Shown: positions 1 through 6,452 of the stretch, in pieces
Numbering within the stretch: the stretch's first letter is position 1
Layout: every line of letters starts with the position of its first letter
Assembly (NCBI GenBank): GCA_964639275.1
Contig: CAZXCQ010000252.1
Location: forward strand, 1 to 9,126
From: CAZXCQ01 sp964639275
GTDB taxonomy: Bacteria; Desulfobacterota; DSM-4660; Desulfatiglandales; Desulfatiglandaceae
DNA: 9,126 nt
Reading direction: 5' to 3'
Program-made: the position numbers and the translations under genes
Notes under the pieces: generated by a model
What the model saw: only the letters and a program-made list of their open reading frames with translations
Told to the model about the DNA's origin: nothing
The model's database searches: none

Positions 1-37
1 GTCTAACAAATCTCGCGAACGTCTCTGCAACTCTCAT
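1..37 (-). CDS. Start of an unidentified gene downstream of cytochrome b (partial, runs off the left edge)
   Basis: An ATG at 37-35 on the minus strand opens a frame that reads MRVAETFARFVR up to the window edge without a stop. A strong ribosome site, AAAGGAGAG at 52-44, lies 6 bases before it. The start is 44 bases after the cytochrome b stop codon and in the same direction, so it is probably the third gene of the Rieske/cytochrome b operon. In related quinol-oxidising complexes this place is often taken by a cytochrome c or an assembly factor, but twelve residues are too few to say which. The call rests on the ribosome site, the spacing and the open frame only. Confidence 0.55.
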   Translation of the reverse strand, partial: MRVAETFARFVR

Positions 38-81
38 CCGGATCTCTCCTTTCTGCTGTTCAAATTCTCTACCCTATTCTC

Positions 82-990
82 CTACGGCCGCCAAATGACC
101 GCTCTGAGCGTCAGAAAACCGTAAACACAAAATGCCCCCACAACCAGATAATAAAGCCCCTCCTCTCCTACCCGGCCGATCCCCCCCCTGTCCTTCCTGG
201 CCGAGGGAGCTTGAGACCGACCCCCTTTTCCTGTCACCGGAAGCAGAAGCAGGCACAACAAAAAAAGCCCCGGAATGATCAGCCCCGCCAGGACCGCCGG
301 CAGGGTTTTCAAAAGGGTCTGGAGACCCAGAAAAAACCAGGGGCCTTTGACCATATCCACCTGCGCATCCGGCGGAATATCCATAAAGGGGTTGACAACA
401 AAAGCATACAAAAAAAGCCCGATGGTCGTCAAAGCGAGAAATTTCCGATCAGGCAGCCATTCGCGGATGTGGGCCCTCAGCAGATAGATGATAAGGATCG
501 GCAGAAAAAAACAATGATACAGATAGGGGAGAAAAAAAAAGCCTTTCCCGGAGACGATAAACAACCTGGATATCGGCCCCCTCGCAAGAGGAATGGTCTT
601 CAGAATATTCATAAAGATCTGCCCGGCAAAAAGCCCTTCCTTGTCTCCCTTCAGGATAAAGCCGGTAAAGAGGGTGAAAAAGCACAGGCCCAGGGAGACG
701 ATAAGGAGGGTCCACTGGCCCCCGGAATACATCCGGTAACGTCTCCGCAAGAAGTGATCCCCCGTATGGATCAGCATCAGGATCACAAAGACCTGCCCGG
801 AGGCATAATGAAGCTGTCTGAAAAACCACCCATAGGGAACAAGGGTGGTGATCTCCTCCACGTTTTGAAACACATTCCCCATGGGGCGGTAATAAAACGT
901 AAGAACTATCCCCGAGATGATACACAGCATCAGAGATGCGAGCCCCAGCCTGGGGAAATACGCCGATATGTTCACGCTTCTCTTTGCCAC
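82..990 (-). CDS. Cytochrome b (b6-type) subunit of a quinol:cytochrome c oxidoreductase
   Basis: This is the membrane subunit that oxidises quinol and carries two b hemes in a Rieske/cytochrome b complex. The 302-residue protein has about seven hydrophobic helices (roughly 15-36, 57-78, 91-113, 152-175, 186-202, 230-252, 278-298). Heme-ligand histidines sit in helices B and D: H61 and H75 are 14 apart, and H159 and H174 are 15 apart. The 15 spacing is the b6-type pattern; mitochondrial-type cytochrome b has 14. Residues 216-220 (GPWFF) take the place of the quinol-site PEWY motif, as in menaquinol-type relatives. The b6 half and a shortened subunit-IV half are fused in one chain. The start is GTG at 990, the first possible start after an in-frame stop, with a G-rich but weak ribosome site. 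The Rieske gene lies 410 bases upstream on the same strand. Confidence 0.92.
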   Translation of the reverse strand: MAKRSVNISAYFPRLGLASLMLCIISGIVLTFYYRPMGNVFQNVEEITTLVPYGWFFRQLHYASGQVFVILMLIHTGDHFLRRRYRMYSGGQWTLLIVSLGLCFFTLFTGFILKGDKEGLFAGQIFMNILKTIPLARGPISRLFIVSGKGFFFLPYLYHCFFLPILIIYLLRAHIREWLPDRKFLALTTIGLFLYAFVVNPFMDIPPDAQVDMVKGPWFFLGLQTLLKTLPAVLAGLIIPGLFLLCLLLLPVTGKGGRSQAPSARKDRGGIGRVGEEGLYYLVVGAFCVYGFLTLRAVIWRP

Positions 991-1057
991 CCTTTACCGC
1001 CCCGCCATTTACCGCAAAGACTATCCAGGAACCGTATCAATTTAGCCTTTTTCAAAA

Positions 1058-1274
1058 TTGATGAACTCGTAAAAACGCGTCACCCCGTTGAAGCTTGTGC
1101 CGGACTCGATCCGGTAAACGGGGTCCAGGGGTTTTTTAAGCGTTTGAAAACACTGGATTCCGGCCCCTCGGCCATGAGCGACTCGACATGAGCTCGTCGA
1201 CATGTCTCGGAGCCGAATGGCTTTCGCCGGAATGACGTAAAGAGAGCATTTTCGACTTTTTACGAGACCATCAA
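1058..1274. mobile_element. 217-base MITE-like element with 18-base imperfect terminal inverted repeats
   Basis: The ends are TTGATGAACTCGTAAAAA at 1058-1075 and its inverted partner at 1257-1274 (reverse complement TTGATGGTCTCGTAAAAA), with 16 of 18 bases matching. The interior holds a small CCGGA/TCCGG stem near 1110 and a GGATTCCGGC...GCCGGAATGAC unit at 1153-1236 that is shared with other repeats in the window. No protein gene fits inside. It fills most of the gap between the Rieske and cytochrome b genes, so it would be transcribed if they share an operon. No convincing target-site duplication was found, so mobility is inferred from the shape alone. Confidence 0.6.
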
Positions 1275-1280
1275 AATCAA

Positions 1281-1346
1281 CACTTGGACAGGGGAATGGG
1301 GGTTCCGAACCCCCATTCCCCCGGTTTCAAAGGGATCAAGTGCTAC
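1281..1346. repeat. Palindrome element, copy 1 (31-base perfect hairpin inside a 66-base repeat)
   Basis: The arms GGGGAATGGGGGTTC (1291-1305) and GAACCCCCATTCCCC (1307-1321) are perfectly complementary around a single central base. Outer arms CACTTG (1281-1286) and CAAGTG (1337-1342) add a second stem. A second copy with the same layout lies at 4902-4968. It lies downstream of the Rieske stop, and could protect or end the transcript on the minus strand, but there is no T-tract on either side, so it is not a standard intrinsic terminator. Confidence 0.75.
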
Positions 1347-1400
1347 CAGCAACAAATTTTTCGCTTCCGCGGTGCTTTTTCAGCGTGTGCCCACGGTGAA

Positions 1401-1814
1401 TCAAACGCTCAGTGTCACGACAATATCTTTATTCTTGTTCATCTCCGCAGGAACCCTCTGGAGATCCTTTTTGGCAGGGCCTGAAACCCATCTCCCCGAC
1501 TCATCAAACACACTCCCATGACACGGACATCGGAACCGCCGGGACACCGTGTCATAGTTGAGCATGCACCCCAGGTGGGTGCACCGCATAGAAAGGGCAT
1601 AGACCTCGTTCTCCCTCCTTATCAGACACACCCCATCTTTGAAGTTCACGACCGATTGCTGCTCATCAGGGGGAAAAACTATCCGCCTGCTCCGGCTTTT
1701 CCAAAAGGTCATAAACGAGAGCACAGGGTATGCCAGGACAACCGCCCCCATCCCATAAAACACCCGCAAAAGCCCTTTCCTTATAAATCCCCTTCTATCC
1801 ATATCCCCTTGCAT
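1401..1814 (-). CDS. Rieske [2Fe-2S] protein of a cytochrome bc-type complex
   Basis: This small Rieske protein (137 residues) takes an electron from quinol and passes it to a cytochrome c. Box I is CTHLGC (78-83) and box II is CPCHGS (96-101). By comparison with the family, C78, H80, C96 and H99 hold the cluster, and C83 and C98 form the disulfide that marks the high-potential quinol-oxidising type rather than ring-hydroxylating ferredoxins. The N-terminus carries a twin-arginine pattern (RRGFIRK, residues 7-13) followed by one hydrophobic segment (about 15-36), so export by Tat as a membrane-anchored protein is likely. A second ATG at 1802 (residue 5) follows AAGGGG at a short spacing and cannot be excluded as the start. 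It is the first gene of the minus-strand operon with cytochrome b. Confidence 0.93.
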   Translation of the reverse strand: MQGDMDRRGFIRKGLLRVFYGMGAVVLAYPVLSFMTFWKSRSRRIVFPPDEQQSVVNFKDGVCLIRRENEVYALSMRCTHLGCMLNYDTVSRRFRCPCHGSVFDESGRWVSGPAKKDLQRVPAEMNKNKDIVVTLSV

Positions 1815-2119
1815 TTATTCCATAAGGAATCTACCCCCAAGGCGGTGACAACACTTCTGTCCTTCCGGGAACCCTGGCGCTCAAAAACTCGTTTCCATAA
1901 ACGATATGGGTCAACTCTCTTTTACTCATACACCGATTCCGATAAGCTTGACAACTTGCAGAAAATAGACTGATAGTAACATCTCAATAATCAGGGGGAG
2001 CACACCTGGATTCCGGGGCCTGCCCCGGACCGGATCCGGGGTTCGCCGGAATCCAGACCTTCTGACAATAAACATGTTTACCGCTAATTATTGAGAAGAT
2101 ACGACTGATACAATAATAG
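1815..2119. other. Divergent intergenic region between the Rieske gene and the PAP2 gene
   Basis: No gene was found here. It must hold the start signals for the Rieske operon (minus) and possibly for the PAP2 gene (plus). The best candidates are weak and overlap: plus strand TTGACA (1948-1953) with GATAGT 18 bases on, and minus strand TTGTCA (1954-1949) with TATGAG 18 bases on (1930-1925). Each has only a four-of-six match at the -10 box, so neither is annotated as a promoter. The right half is occupied by the 84-base repeat and its terminal inverted repeats (1973-2100). Confidence 0.4.
1973..2100 (+). mobile_element. MITE-like element, left copy, with the 84-base shared core at 1973-2056
   Basis: Bases 1973-2056 match the reverse complement of 6707-6790 at 80 of 84 positions. 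This copy also has its own terminal inverted repeats: TCTCAATAATCAG (1982-1994) and CTAATTATTGAGA (2084-2096), which differ at one base. The centre is a GC-rich palindromic unit bounded by CTGGATTCCGG and CCGGAATCCAG. There is no coding capacity. It ends 19 bases before the PAP2 start codon, so any transcript from upstream would carry this foldback in its leader. No clear target-site duplication was found. Confidence 0.65.
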
Positions 2120-2941
2120 ATGGCCACAACGACTCTTTCCCACGACTCATCTCCTCCCTCTTTAAATAAGGCGGAGGGGTACGGAATAGTAATTGTAGTG
2201 CTTCTGGCAGCGTTTTGTTCTGCAGCTGGTTGCTCCGCCTTGAGTATTATGACCGATGGTAAGCGGGTTGGCAATGCATTCCTCACCGCGGCCAAATCAC
2301 CATCAACCTGGATACCCCTTGCAGGAGCAGCGGTATGTGCCATTGACGATTTTGATAAGGAAATCTCAGACTGGGCGTCACGAAAGACACCCATTTTTGG
2401 GAGCAAGGATAACGCTGCCGATGCAAAGGATATCCTTCTCTATGGAACAGCAGGCATAGAACTCCTTACCACTGGTATCGCCGGGGCCGACCGCGGAAAG
2501 GGTAACAGTATGGCGAACCGACTCATGGTGGGTTCGCTGGGCCTTGGCGCATCATTAGGGATAACGGAAACCGCGAAAAGCGCCATTGGCCGCAGACGAC
2601 CCGAAGGTCAAGACACCAGGAGTATGCCTTCTGGGCATTCAACAGCAGCGTTTTCTCTTGCCCGTTCCGCCGCTTTGAACATTCGATCGATGGAAGCGCC
2701 AGAAAAAGCAAAAATAGCGATGGAGGCTGGTATCACCCTGGTAGCTGCCGGTTGCGCATGGTCCAGGGTTGAGAGTAAACGCCATTACCTCTCCGACGTC
2801 CTCGTGGGGGCAGCGATCGGCAATTTTTTCTCAACCTTCGCCTATGAACTCTTCTCCATAGACCGAAACAAAGACGCCCCGTTGATCATCTACCAGATGG
2901 AAAAGGGTGGTGGATCGTTACGGATTACCTGGGGATTCTGA
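2120..2941 (+). CDS. PAP2-family (type 2 phosphatidic acid phosphatase-like) membrane-associated phosphatase
   Basis: The protein (273 residues) has all three motifs of the PAP2/acid phosphatase superfamily: KX6RP (K153 to R160-P161), PSGH (170-173) and SRX5HX3D (S215, R216, H222, D226). The histidines H173 and H222 are the expected nucleophile and its helper. Likely substrates are lipid phosphates or polyprenyl diphosphates; sequence alone does not choose. A hydrophobic stretch at 21-42 contains two cysteines in lipobox-like settings (C33 and C38), suggesting a signal anchor or lipoprotein. The chain ends in a short alternating segment closing with phenylalanine. The ATG at 2120 lacks a clear ribosome site. 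An in-frame GTG at 2198 has GGAGGGG upstream, but too far away and it would cut into the hydrophobic segment, so 2120 is kept. Confidence 0.85.
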   Translation: MATTTLSHDSSPPSLNKAEGYGIVIVVLLAAFCSAAGCSALSIMTDGKRVGNAFLTAAKSPSTWIPLAGAAVCAIDDFDKEISDWASRKTPIFGSKDNAADAKDILLYGTAGIELLTTGIAGADRGKGNSMANRLMVGSLGLGASLGITETAKSAIGRRRPEGQDTRSMPSGHSTAAFSLARSAALNIRSMEAPEKAKIAMEAGITLVAAGCAWSRVESKRHYLSDVLVGAAIGNFFSTFAYELFSIDRNKDAPLIIYQMEKGGGSLRITWGF

Positions 2942-2954
2942 GACGGATCGATTG

Positions 2955-2983
2955 TTGACACACAAGGCCGATCCCCCTATACT
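2955..2983 (+). promoter_or_regulatory. Near-consensus sigma-70 promoter for the dehydratase/flavoprotein genes
   Basis: A perfect -35 box TTGACA (2955-2960) is followed after exactly 17 bases by TATACT (2978-2983), five of six matches to TATAAT. It lies just after the PAP2 stop codon and before the dehydratase gene. Transcription would begin near 2990 and give a leader of about 124 bases. This suggests that the catabolic genes are expressed independently of the PAP2 gene. Confidence 0.72.
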
Positions 2984-3097
2984 CATCCCCCGAGAATGTG
3001 GCCTTCTAAAGAAAGGGCTTTGCGGGCCGGGGACAATCCTGGACCATAAGGACTCTTCCCCTTTGGGGCCTTAGATGACAAACCTCAACGACCGGAA

Positions 3098-3103
3098 AAG
3101 GAG
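3098..3103 (+). promoter_or_regulatory. Ribosome binding site that decides the dehydratase start
   Basis: AAGGAG lies 10 bases before the ATG at 3114, with a second AGGA at 3107-3110. The in-frame ATG at 3075 has no such site, so translation most likely begins at 3114. Confidence 0.65.
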
Positions 3104-3113
3104 AACAGGAATT

Positions 3114-3671
3114 ATGACAAAGTCTTTGGAAGAAAGAGTCAGGTATCTGGAAGATGTCAAAGAGATAAGAGAACTCATGCACAAGTACTGCTATACCATG
3201 GATGCAGGTGACTGGGATGGCGTTATGAGTTGTTACGCCAAGGAGTGTTCCTGTGACTTTGGTCATTTCAGCATTGGAGAGGTTAATTCCAGGCCAGAAG
3301 TCGAAAACTTCTACCGAACAGTACTGATGTCAAAGTTTGCCGTTTTTATTCATCGAATTATGAATGAAATCATTGACATAACGGATGAAAAACATGCCAC
3401 CGGAAGATGGTATCTTGACGAGCCGTGCATACTCCACGAGACAAAACGTGCGGCATGGTCGTCCTGCACCTACTACGTGGACTTCATAAAAGAAGAAGGG
3501 AAGTGGCTGTTCAAAAGAGTTACCGTGAGCGACTGGCGGTGGGTAAGTGATTACGACAAGGGGTGGGCCGTAGAGCCGTTTACCGTCCCTGGCAGCCATT
3601 CGGCGGAGGACATAGCAAAAGACCTTCAGAGATGGGAAGCCATATCTCAACAGCTGGAAAAGGAAAGATAG
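3114..3671 (+). CDS. SnoaL/NTF2-like dehydratase, resembling bile acid 7-alpha-dehydratase (BaiE-like)
   Basis: The 185-residue product fits the SnoaL_4 type of the NTF2 fold, which includes scytalone dehydratase and BaiE. As recalled from BaiE, it shares the opening pattern SLEERVRYLEDVKEIREL, the KYCYTMDAGDWD segment (BaiE KYFRCLDGKMWD) and the hallmark TGRWYL (96-101). Counted from the 3114 start, candidate catalytic residues are Y25, D30, H80 and the D102/E103 pair, matching BaiE Y30, D35, H83 and D106. Such enzymes remove water from a hydroxylated substrate in a closed pocket and need no cofactor. An in-frame ATG at 3075 would add 13 polar residues, but lacks a ribosome site. The gene stands 46 bases before the SCP-2 flavoprotein, in one apparent transcript. 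The true substrate is unknown; other SnoaL-like dehydratases or isomerases remain possible. Confidence 0.78.
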   Translation: MTKSLEERVRYLEDVKEIRELMHKYCYTMDAGDWDGVMSCYAKECSCDFGHFSIGEVNSRPEVENFYRTVLMSKFAVFIHRIMNEIIDITDEKHATGRWYLDEPCILHETKRAAWSSCTYYVDFIKEEGKWLFKRVTVSDWRWVSDYDKGWAVEPFTVPGSHSAEDIAKDLQRWEAISQQLEKER

Positions 3672-3717
3672 TAGGCTGGGCTGGGGCTAATAGATCAGGA
3701 TATCAAAGGAGGACAGC

Positions 3718-4782
3718 ATGAAGGTACTTGCCCTGAATTCAAGCCCCCGAAGGGGAGGCCAGAGCAAAACCGAACTGATGCTTAATCACCTGATCAAAGG
3801 CATGCGAGATGCGGGGGCTCAGGTCGAGGTGGTGAATCTGCGCGAGAAAAGGATCAAAAACTGCGTCGGTTGTTTTACATGCTGGACCAAAACCCCCGGC
3901 CAGTGTATTCACAAAGACGATATGACCAAGGAACTCTTCCCCAAGTGGCTGGAATCGGATCTGGTTGTCTACGCCACACCGCTTTACGTCCACACAATGA
4001 ATGCGGCCATGAGCACCTTTAGAGAGCGTATGCTCCCGGCGTCGCTGCCCTTTTTTGAGCAAGGCGATAGTAAGACATTTCACCCCCTTCGCCACAGGGT
4101 TCCCGCGGCTGTATGGCTTTCCGTGTGCGGGTTCCCCGAAGAATCGGAGTTTGACGTGCTCTCGGACTATCTGCATCGCACGTGTCACAAAGACGCAAGA
4201 ATTGTGGCCGAGATCTACCGGCCTTCCGCAGAAATAATGGCAACTCCTTTTTTCCGGGACGAGACAAACGACATACTGGATGCCACAACACAGGCAGGAC
4301 GGGAATTGGTACGGTCAATGAAAATCTCCCCCGAGACAATGGCCAGGATCAGACAACCCATCGTGGATTCCCAGTCCACTGCCGAAATGATCAACCTCTT
4401 TTGGAAGACCTGCATCGCAGAGGGAGTGACACCAAAGGAATTCCACGACAAAGAAATAGTCCCTCGTCCTGACTCTCTCAAGAGCTTTATGATGTTTCTA
4501 CCCTTCGGACTCAATCCCGGCGCGGTGGGGGACAAGAAGGCGGTTTTGCAGTTCAAGTTCTCCGGTGATGTGGCAGGTTCATGCTATTTCACGATTGACA
4601 GGGACAACATTGATGCAAAGAAAGGGACATGGGAGAACCCCGACATCACCGTTGAGACCCCTTTTGATGTGTGGATCGACATTATGACCGGCAAGGCCGA
4701 CGGCCAGCAGATGTTTATGGAACAAAAATACAGGGTAGATGGCGACCTGTCACTGATGATTCAATTGTTCCAGAGAAAGTAA
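3718..4782 (+). CDS. Iron-sulfur flavoprotein-like NAD(P)H:FMN reductase fused to an SCP-2 sterol-carrier domain
   Basis: Residues 1 to about 200 form a flavodoxin-like FMN reductase domain. The start MKVLALNSSPRRGGQSKT carries the FMN-phosphate loop, and ATPLY (86-90) is the second flavin-contact strand. Cysteines C49, C52, C55 and C63 have spacing CX2CX2CX7C, close to the compact cluster motif of iron-sulfur flavoproteins, so a [4Fe-4S] cluster is plausible. Residues about 235-354 match an SCP-2 domain, with the typical GSCYFTIDRDN, WENPDITVE and MTGKADGQQMF...YRVDGD pattern. SCP-2 domains hold lipids, sterols or acyl-CoAs, so the fusion could present a hydrophobic substrate to the flavin. 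The ATG follows AAAGGAGG at ideal spacing and the dehydratase gene ends 46 bases upstream. The protein is probably cytoplasmic, as no signal or membrane segment is seen. Confidence 0.85.
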   Translation: MKVLALNSSPRRGGQSKTELMLNHLIKGMRDAGAQVEVVNLREKRIKNCVGCFTCWTKTPGQCIHKDDMTKELFPKWLESDLVVYATPLYVHTMNAAMSTFRERMLPASLPFFEQGDSKTFHPLRHRVPAAVWLSVCGFPEESEFDVLSDYLHRTCHKDARIVAEIYRPSAEIMATPFFRDETNDILDATTQAGRELVRSMKISPETMARIRQPIVDSQSTAEMINLFWKTCIAEGVTPKEFHDKEIVPRPDSLKSFMMFLPFGLNPGAVGDKKAVLQFKFSGDVAGSCYFTIDRDNIDAKKGTWENPDITVETPFDVWIDIMTGKADGQQMFMEQKYRVDGDLSLMIQLFQRK

Positions 4783-4827
4783 AACCTTAGACCTTGATTT
4801 TGTGTTTGGTCTTTTGAATCCAAAACC

Positions 4828-4983
4828 AACCTTTGAACCTTTGAACCTCTACGAGCCGGAGGCGTGAACCTTTTAATCAATTTATCTTTCTGCAAAATTG
4901 GCACTGGGACAAGGGGTGTGGGGGTTCGGAACCCCCACACCCCGGGTTTCAAAAGGCTAAAGTGTTACGAACCTTTGAACCTT
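4828..4983 (+). repeat. 14-base direct repeat flanking the second palindrome element
   Basis: AACCTTTGAACCTT occurs exactly at 4828-4841 and again at 4970-4983. The left copy extends into an 8-base period (CCTTTGAA twice), and a further GAACCTTTT lies near 4866. The repeats bracket palindrome copy 2 and end in the amidase ribosome site. They may be slippage products or insertion duplications; no function is claimed. Confidence 0.55.
4902..4968. repeat. Palindrome element, copy 2
   Basis: The arms GGGGTGTGGGGGTTC (4913-4927) and GAACCCCCACACCCC (4929-4943) pair perfectly around one central base. The flanks (CACTGGGAC... and ...GTTTCAAAAGG...AAGTGTTAC) match copy 1 at 1281-1346. Compared with copy 1, two arm positions have changed and their partners have changed with them. 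It lies between the flavoprotein and amidase genes. No T-run follows, so it is not a standard terminator. Confidence 0.75.
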
Positions 4984-4985
4984 TT

Positions 4986-4994
4986 GGGGAGGAG
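4986..4994 (+). promoter_or_regulatory. Ribosome binding site that decides the amidase start
   Basis: GGGGAGGAG ends 3 bases before the ATG at 4998, placing its GAGG core at normal spacing. The alternative in-frame GTG at 4962 lies inside the palindrome element and has no ribosome site. Confidence 0.75.
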
Positions 4995-4997
4995 ACG

Positions 4998-6452
4998 ATG
5001 CCTGAACTTCCATTTCGTTCAGCAAAACAACTCGCTTCGCTGATTCGGCGGAAAAAGGTGGGGTGTCTGGAATTGCTGGACCTCTATCTGGAACGTATCG
5101 AACGCCATAATTCCCGGATCAACGCGATTATCTTTATGGACATTGAGGCGGCGCGTAAACGGGCAAAGGCCGGCGATGAGGCCCTCATCAGAGGCGAGGT
5201 ATGGGGTCCCCTTCACGGCGTGCCCATGACGATCAAGGACTCCTATGATGTGGTGGGGATGCCGACGACGTGGGGTGCGCCACAATACAAGGACAACTTT
5301 CCGAAAAAAAATGCGATTGTGGCAGATCGCTTGCTGGCCGCCGGTGCGGTGCTATTTGGCAAGACCAACGTTCCATTATATCTTGCAGACTGGCAGACCT
5401 TTAATGAAATCTACGGAACGACAAATAACCCCTGGGATCTTGAGCGCACGCCGGGCGGCTCTTCGGGTGGGTCGGCTGCAGCCCTTGCCGCCGGGCTGAC
5501 CGGTCTTGAGGCGGGAAGCGACATCGGGGCTTCGATCCGCAACCCCGCGCACTACTGCGGCGTTTATGGCCACAAGCCTACCTATGGTATTGTCACGCCC
5601 CGGGGCCAGGCACTCCCCGGGGTGGTTTCCGCCACCGATATCTCGGCAGTTGGCCCGCTGGCCCGCAGTGTCGATGACCTTGTTCTGGCCCTGGATGTGA
5701 TGGCCGGGCCGGATAATATCGATGCAGCCGGCTGGCAACTGAGGCTGCCAAAGCCAAAGAAAAAGACACTGCGAGACTACAGGGTCGCCGTCATCTTTAC
5801 CGACCCGGAGGCCGAGGTGGATGACGAGGTTCAAAAGAGGCTTCGGGCCGTAACGAAATTTCTGGTAAAAAACAGGGTGAAAGTCAGTGAGACCGCACGG
5901 CCAAAGATTGATTCACGCGAAGCGCACCGCAATTATATTCAGCTCTTGCGCGGGGCAACAGTCGGCCGGCTCACATCTGAAGAATTCGACAAGAATCTGG
6001 AGGAATTCAGGTCAATCGATCTCCACGATGAGAGCTATCCCGCGCAAATGATTCGGGCCCAGGCCATGTATCACAAAGACTGGCTCGCGTTCAACGAGAT
6101 GCGCCACAGGATGCGTCTTGCGTGGGCAGACTTTTTTTCTGATTATGACATCCTGCTCTGCCCTGCAGCAACCACGACGGCCTTTCCCCACAACCAGAAG
6201 GGTGAGCGCTGGGAGCGTATGGTCATGGTCAACAACAAACCCCAGCCATCCACGACCCAGATGTTCTGGGCGGGCTATTCCTGTAACTTCTACCTCCCCT
6301 CCACGGTAGCGCCTGCCGGATTTGCCAATGATGGTCTGCCCGTGGGTGTCCAGATCGTCGGGCCGCAATACGGTGATCACCTTTGCCTTCACTTTGCACG
6401 GCTGCTCGAACGCGATTTTCAAGGCTTTGTCCCCCCGCCGGGGTTTGAATGA
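4998..6452 (+). CDS. Amidase-signature family hydrolase
   Basis: The 484-residue protein has the full Ser-cisSer-Lys machinery of amidase-signature enzymes. Counted from the 4998 start, K80 lies in MTIKDSYDV, the cis-serine S155 in PGGSSGGSAA and the nucleophile S179 in GSDIGASIRNP. The spacings K to S (75) and S to S (24) equal those of fatty acid amide hydrolase (K142, S217, S241). One glycine of the usual DIGGSIR is alanine here. The C-terminal part (GLPVGVQIVGP) is also typical. The family hydrolyses amides, or sometimes esters; length and lack of partner genes argue against the GatA subunit of tRNA amidotransferase. It shares direction with its neighbours but is separated from the upstream gene by 215 bases of repeats, so it may have its own promoter. 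No signal peptide is visible. Substrate unknown. Confidence 0.9.
   Translation: MPELPFRSAKQLASLIRRKKVGCLELLDLYLERIERHNSRINAIIFMDIEAARKRAKAGDEALIRGEVWGPLHGVPMTIKDSYDVVGMPTTWGAPQYKDNFPKKNAIVADRLLAAGAVLFGKTNVPLYLADWQTFNEIYGTTNNPWDLERTPGGSSGGSAAALAAGLTGLEAGSDIGASIRNPAHYCGVYGHKPTYGIVTPRGQALPGVVSATDISAVGPLARSVDDLVLALDVMAGPDNIDAAGWQLRLPKPKKKTLRDYRVAVIFTDPEAEVDDEVQKRLRAVTKFLVKNRVKVSETARPKIDSREAHRNYIQLLRGATVGRLTSEEFDKNLEEFRSIDLHDESYPAQMIRAQAMYHKDWLAFNEMRHRMRLAWADFFSDYDILLCPAATTTAFPHNQKGERWERMVMVNNKPQPSTTQMFWAGYSCNFYLPSTVAPAGFANDGLPVGVQIVGPQYGDHLCLHFARLLERDFQGFVPPPGFE

Noticed and set aside
211..1191. Long plus-strand open frame (326 residues) opposite cytochrome b
   Set aside because: It is antisense to a gene with clear heme ligands and helices. 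The product is low-complexity and rich in K, Q, R and P, with no ribosome site and no family resemblance, and it runs across the MITE-like element.
1291..1321. GC-rich palindromes (here and at 4913-4943) as intrinsic terminators
   Set aside because: Neither strand has a run of T after the stem. They are better described as repeat elements, though an effect on transcript ends remains possible.
1518..1973. Plus-strand open frame opposite the Rieske gene
   Set aside because: It is a mirror of the Rieske coding strand that extends into intergenic sequence. No ribosome site and no recognisable domain were seen.
4828..4983. CRISPR-like or functional iteron array from the CCTTTGAA repeats
   Set aside because: The units are short, irregular and few, with no spacers of regular length and no replication or cas gene nearby.
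4962..4997. Upstream GTG start for the amidase
   Set aside because: It lies inside the palindrome repeat, lacks a ribosome site, and would add twelve residues unlike the family. The ATG at 4998 has a strong ribosome site.
5376..5834. Minus-strand open frame inside the amidase gene (152 residues)
   Set aside because: The plus-strand frame contains the full amidase catalytic triad. The reverse frame shows no domain and is expected from GC-rich codon third positions.
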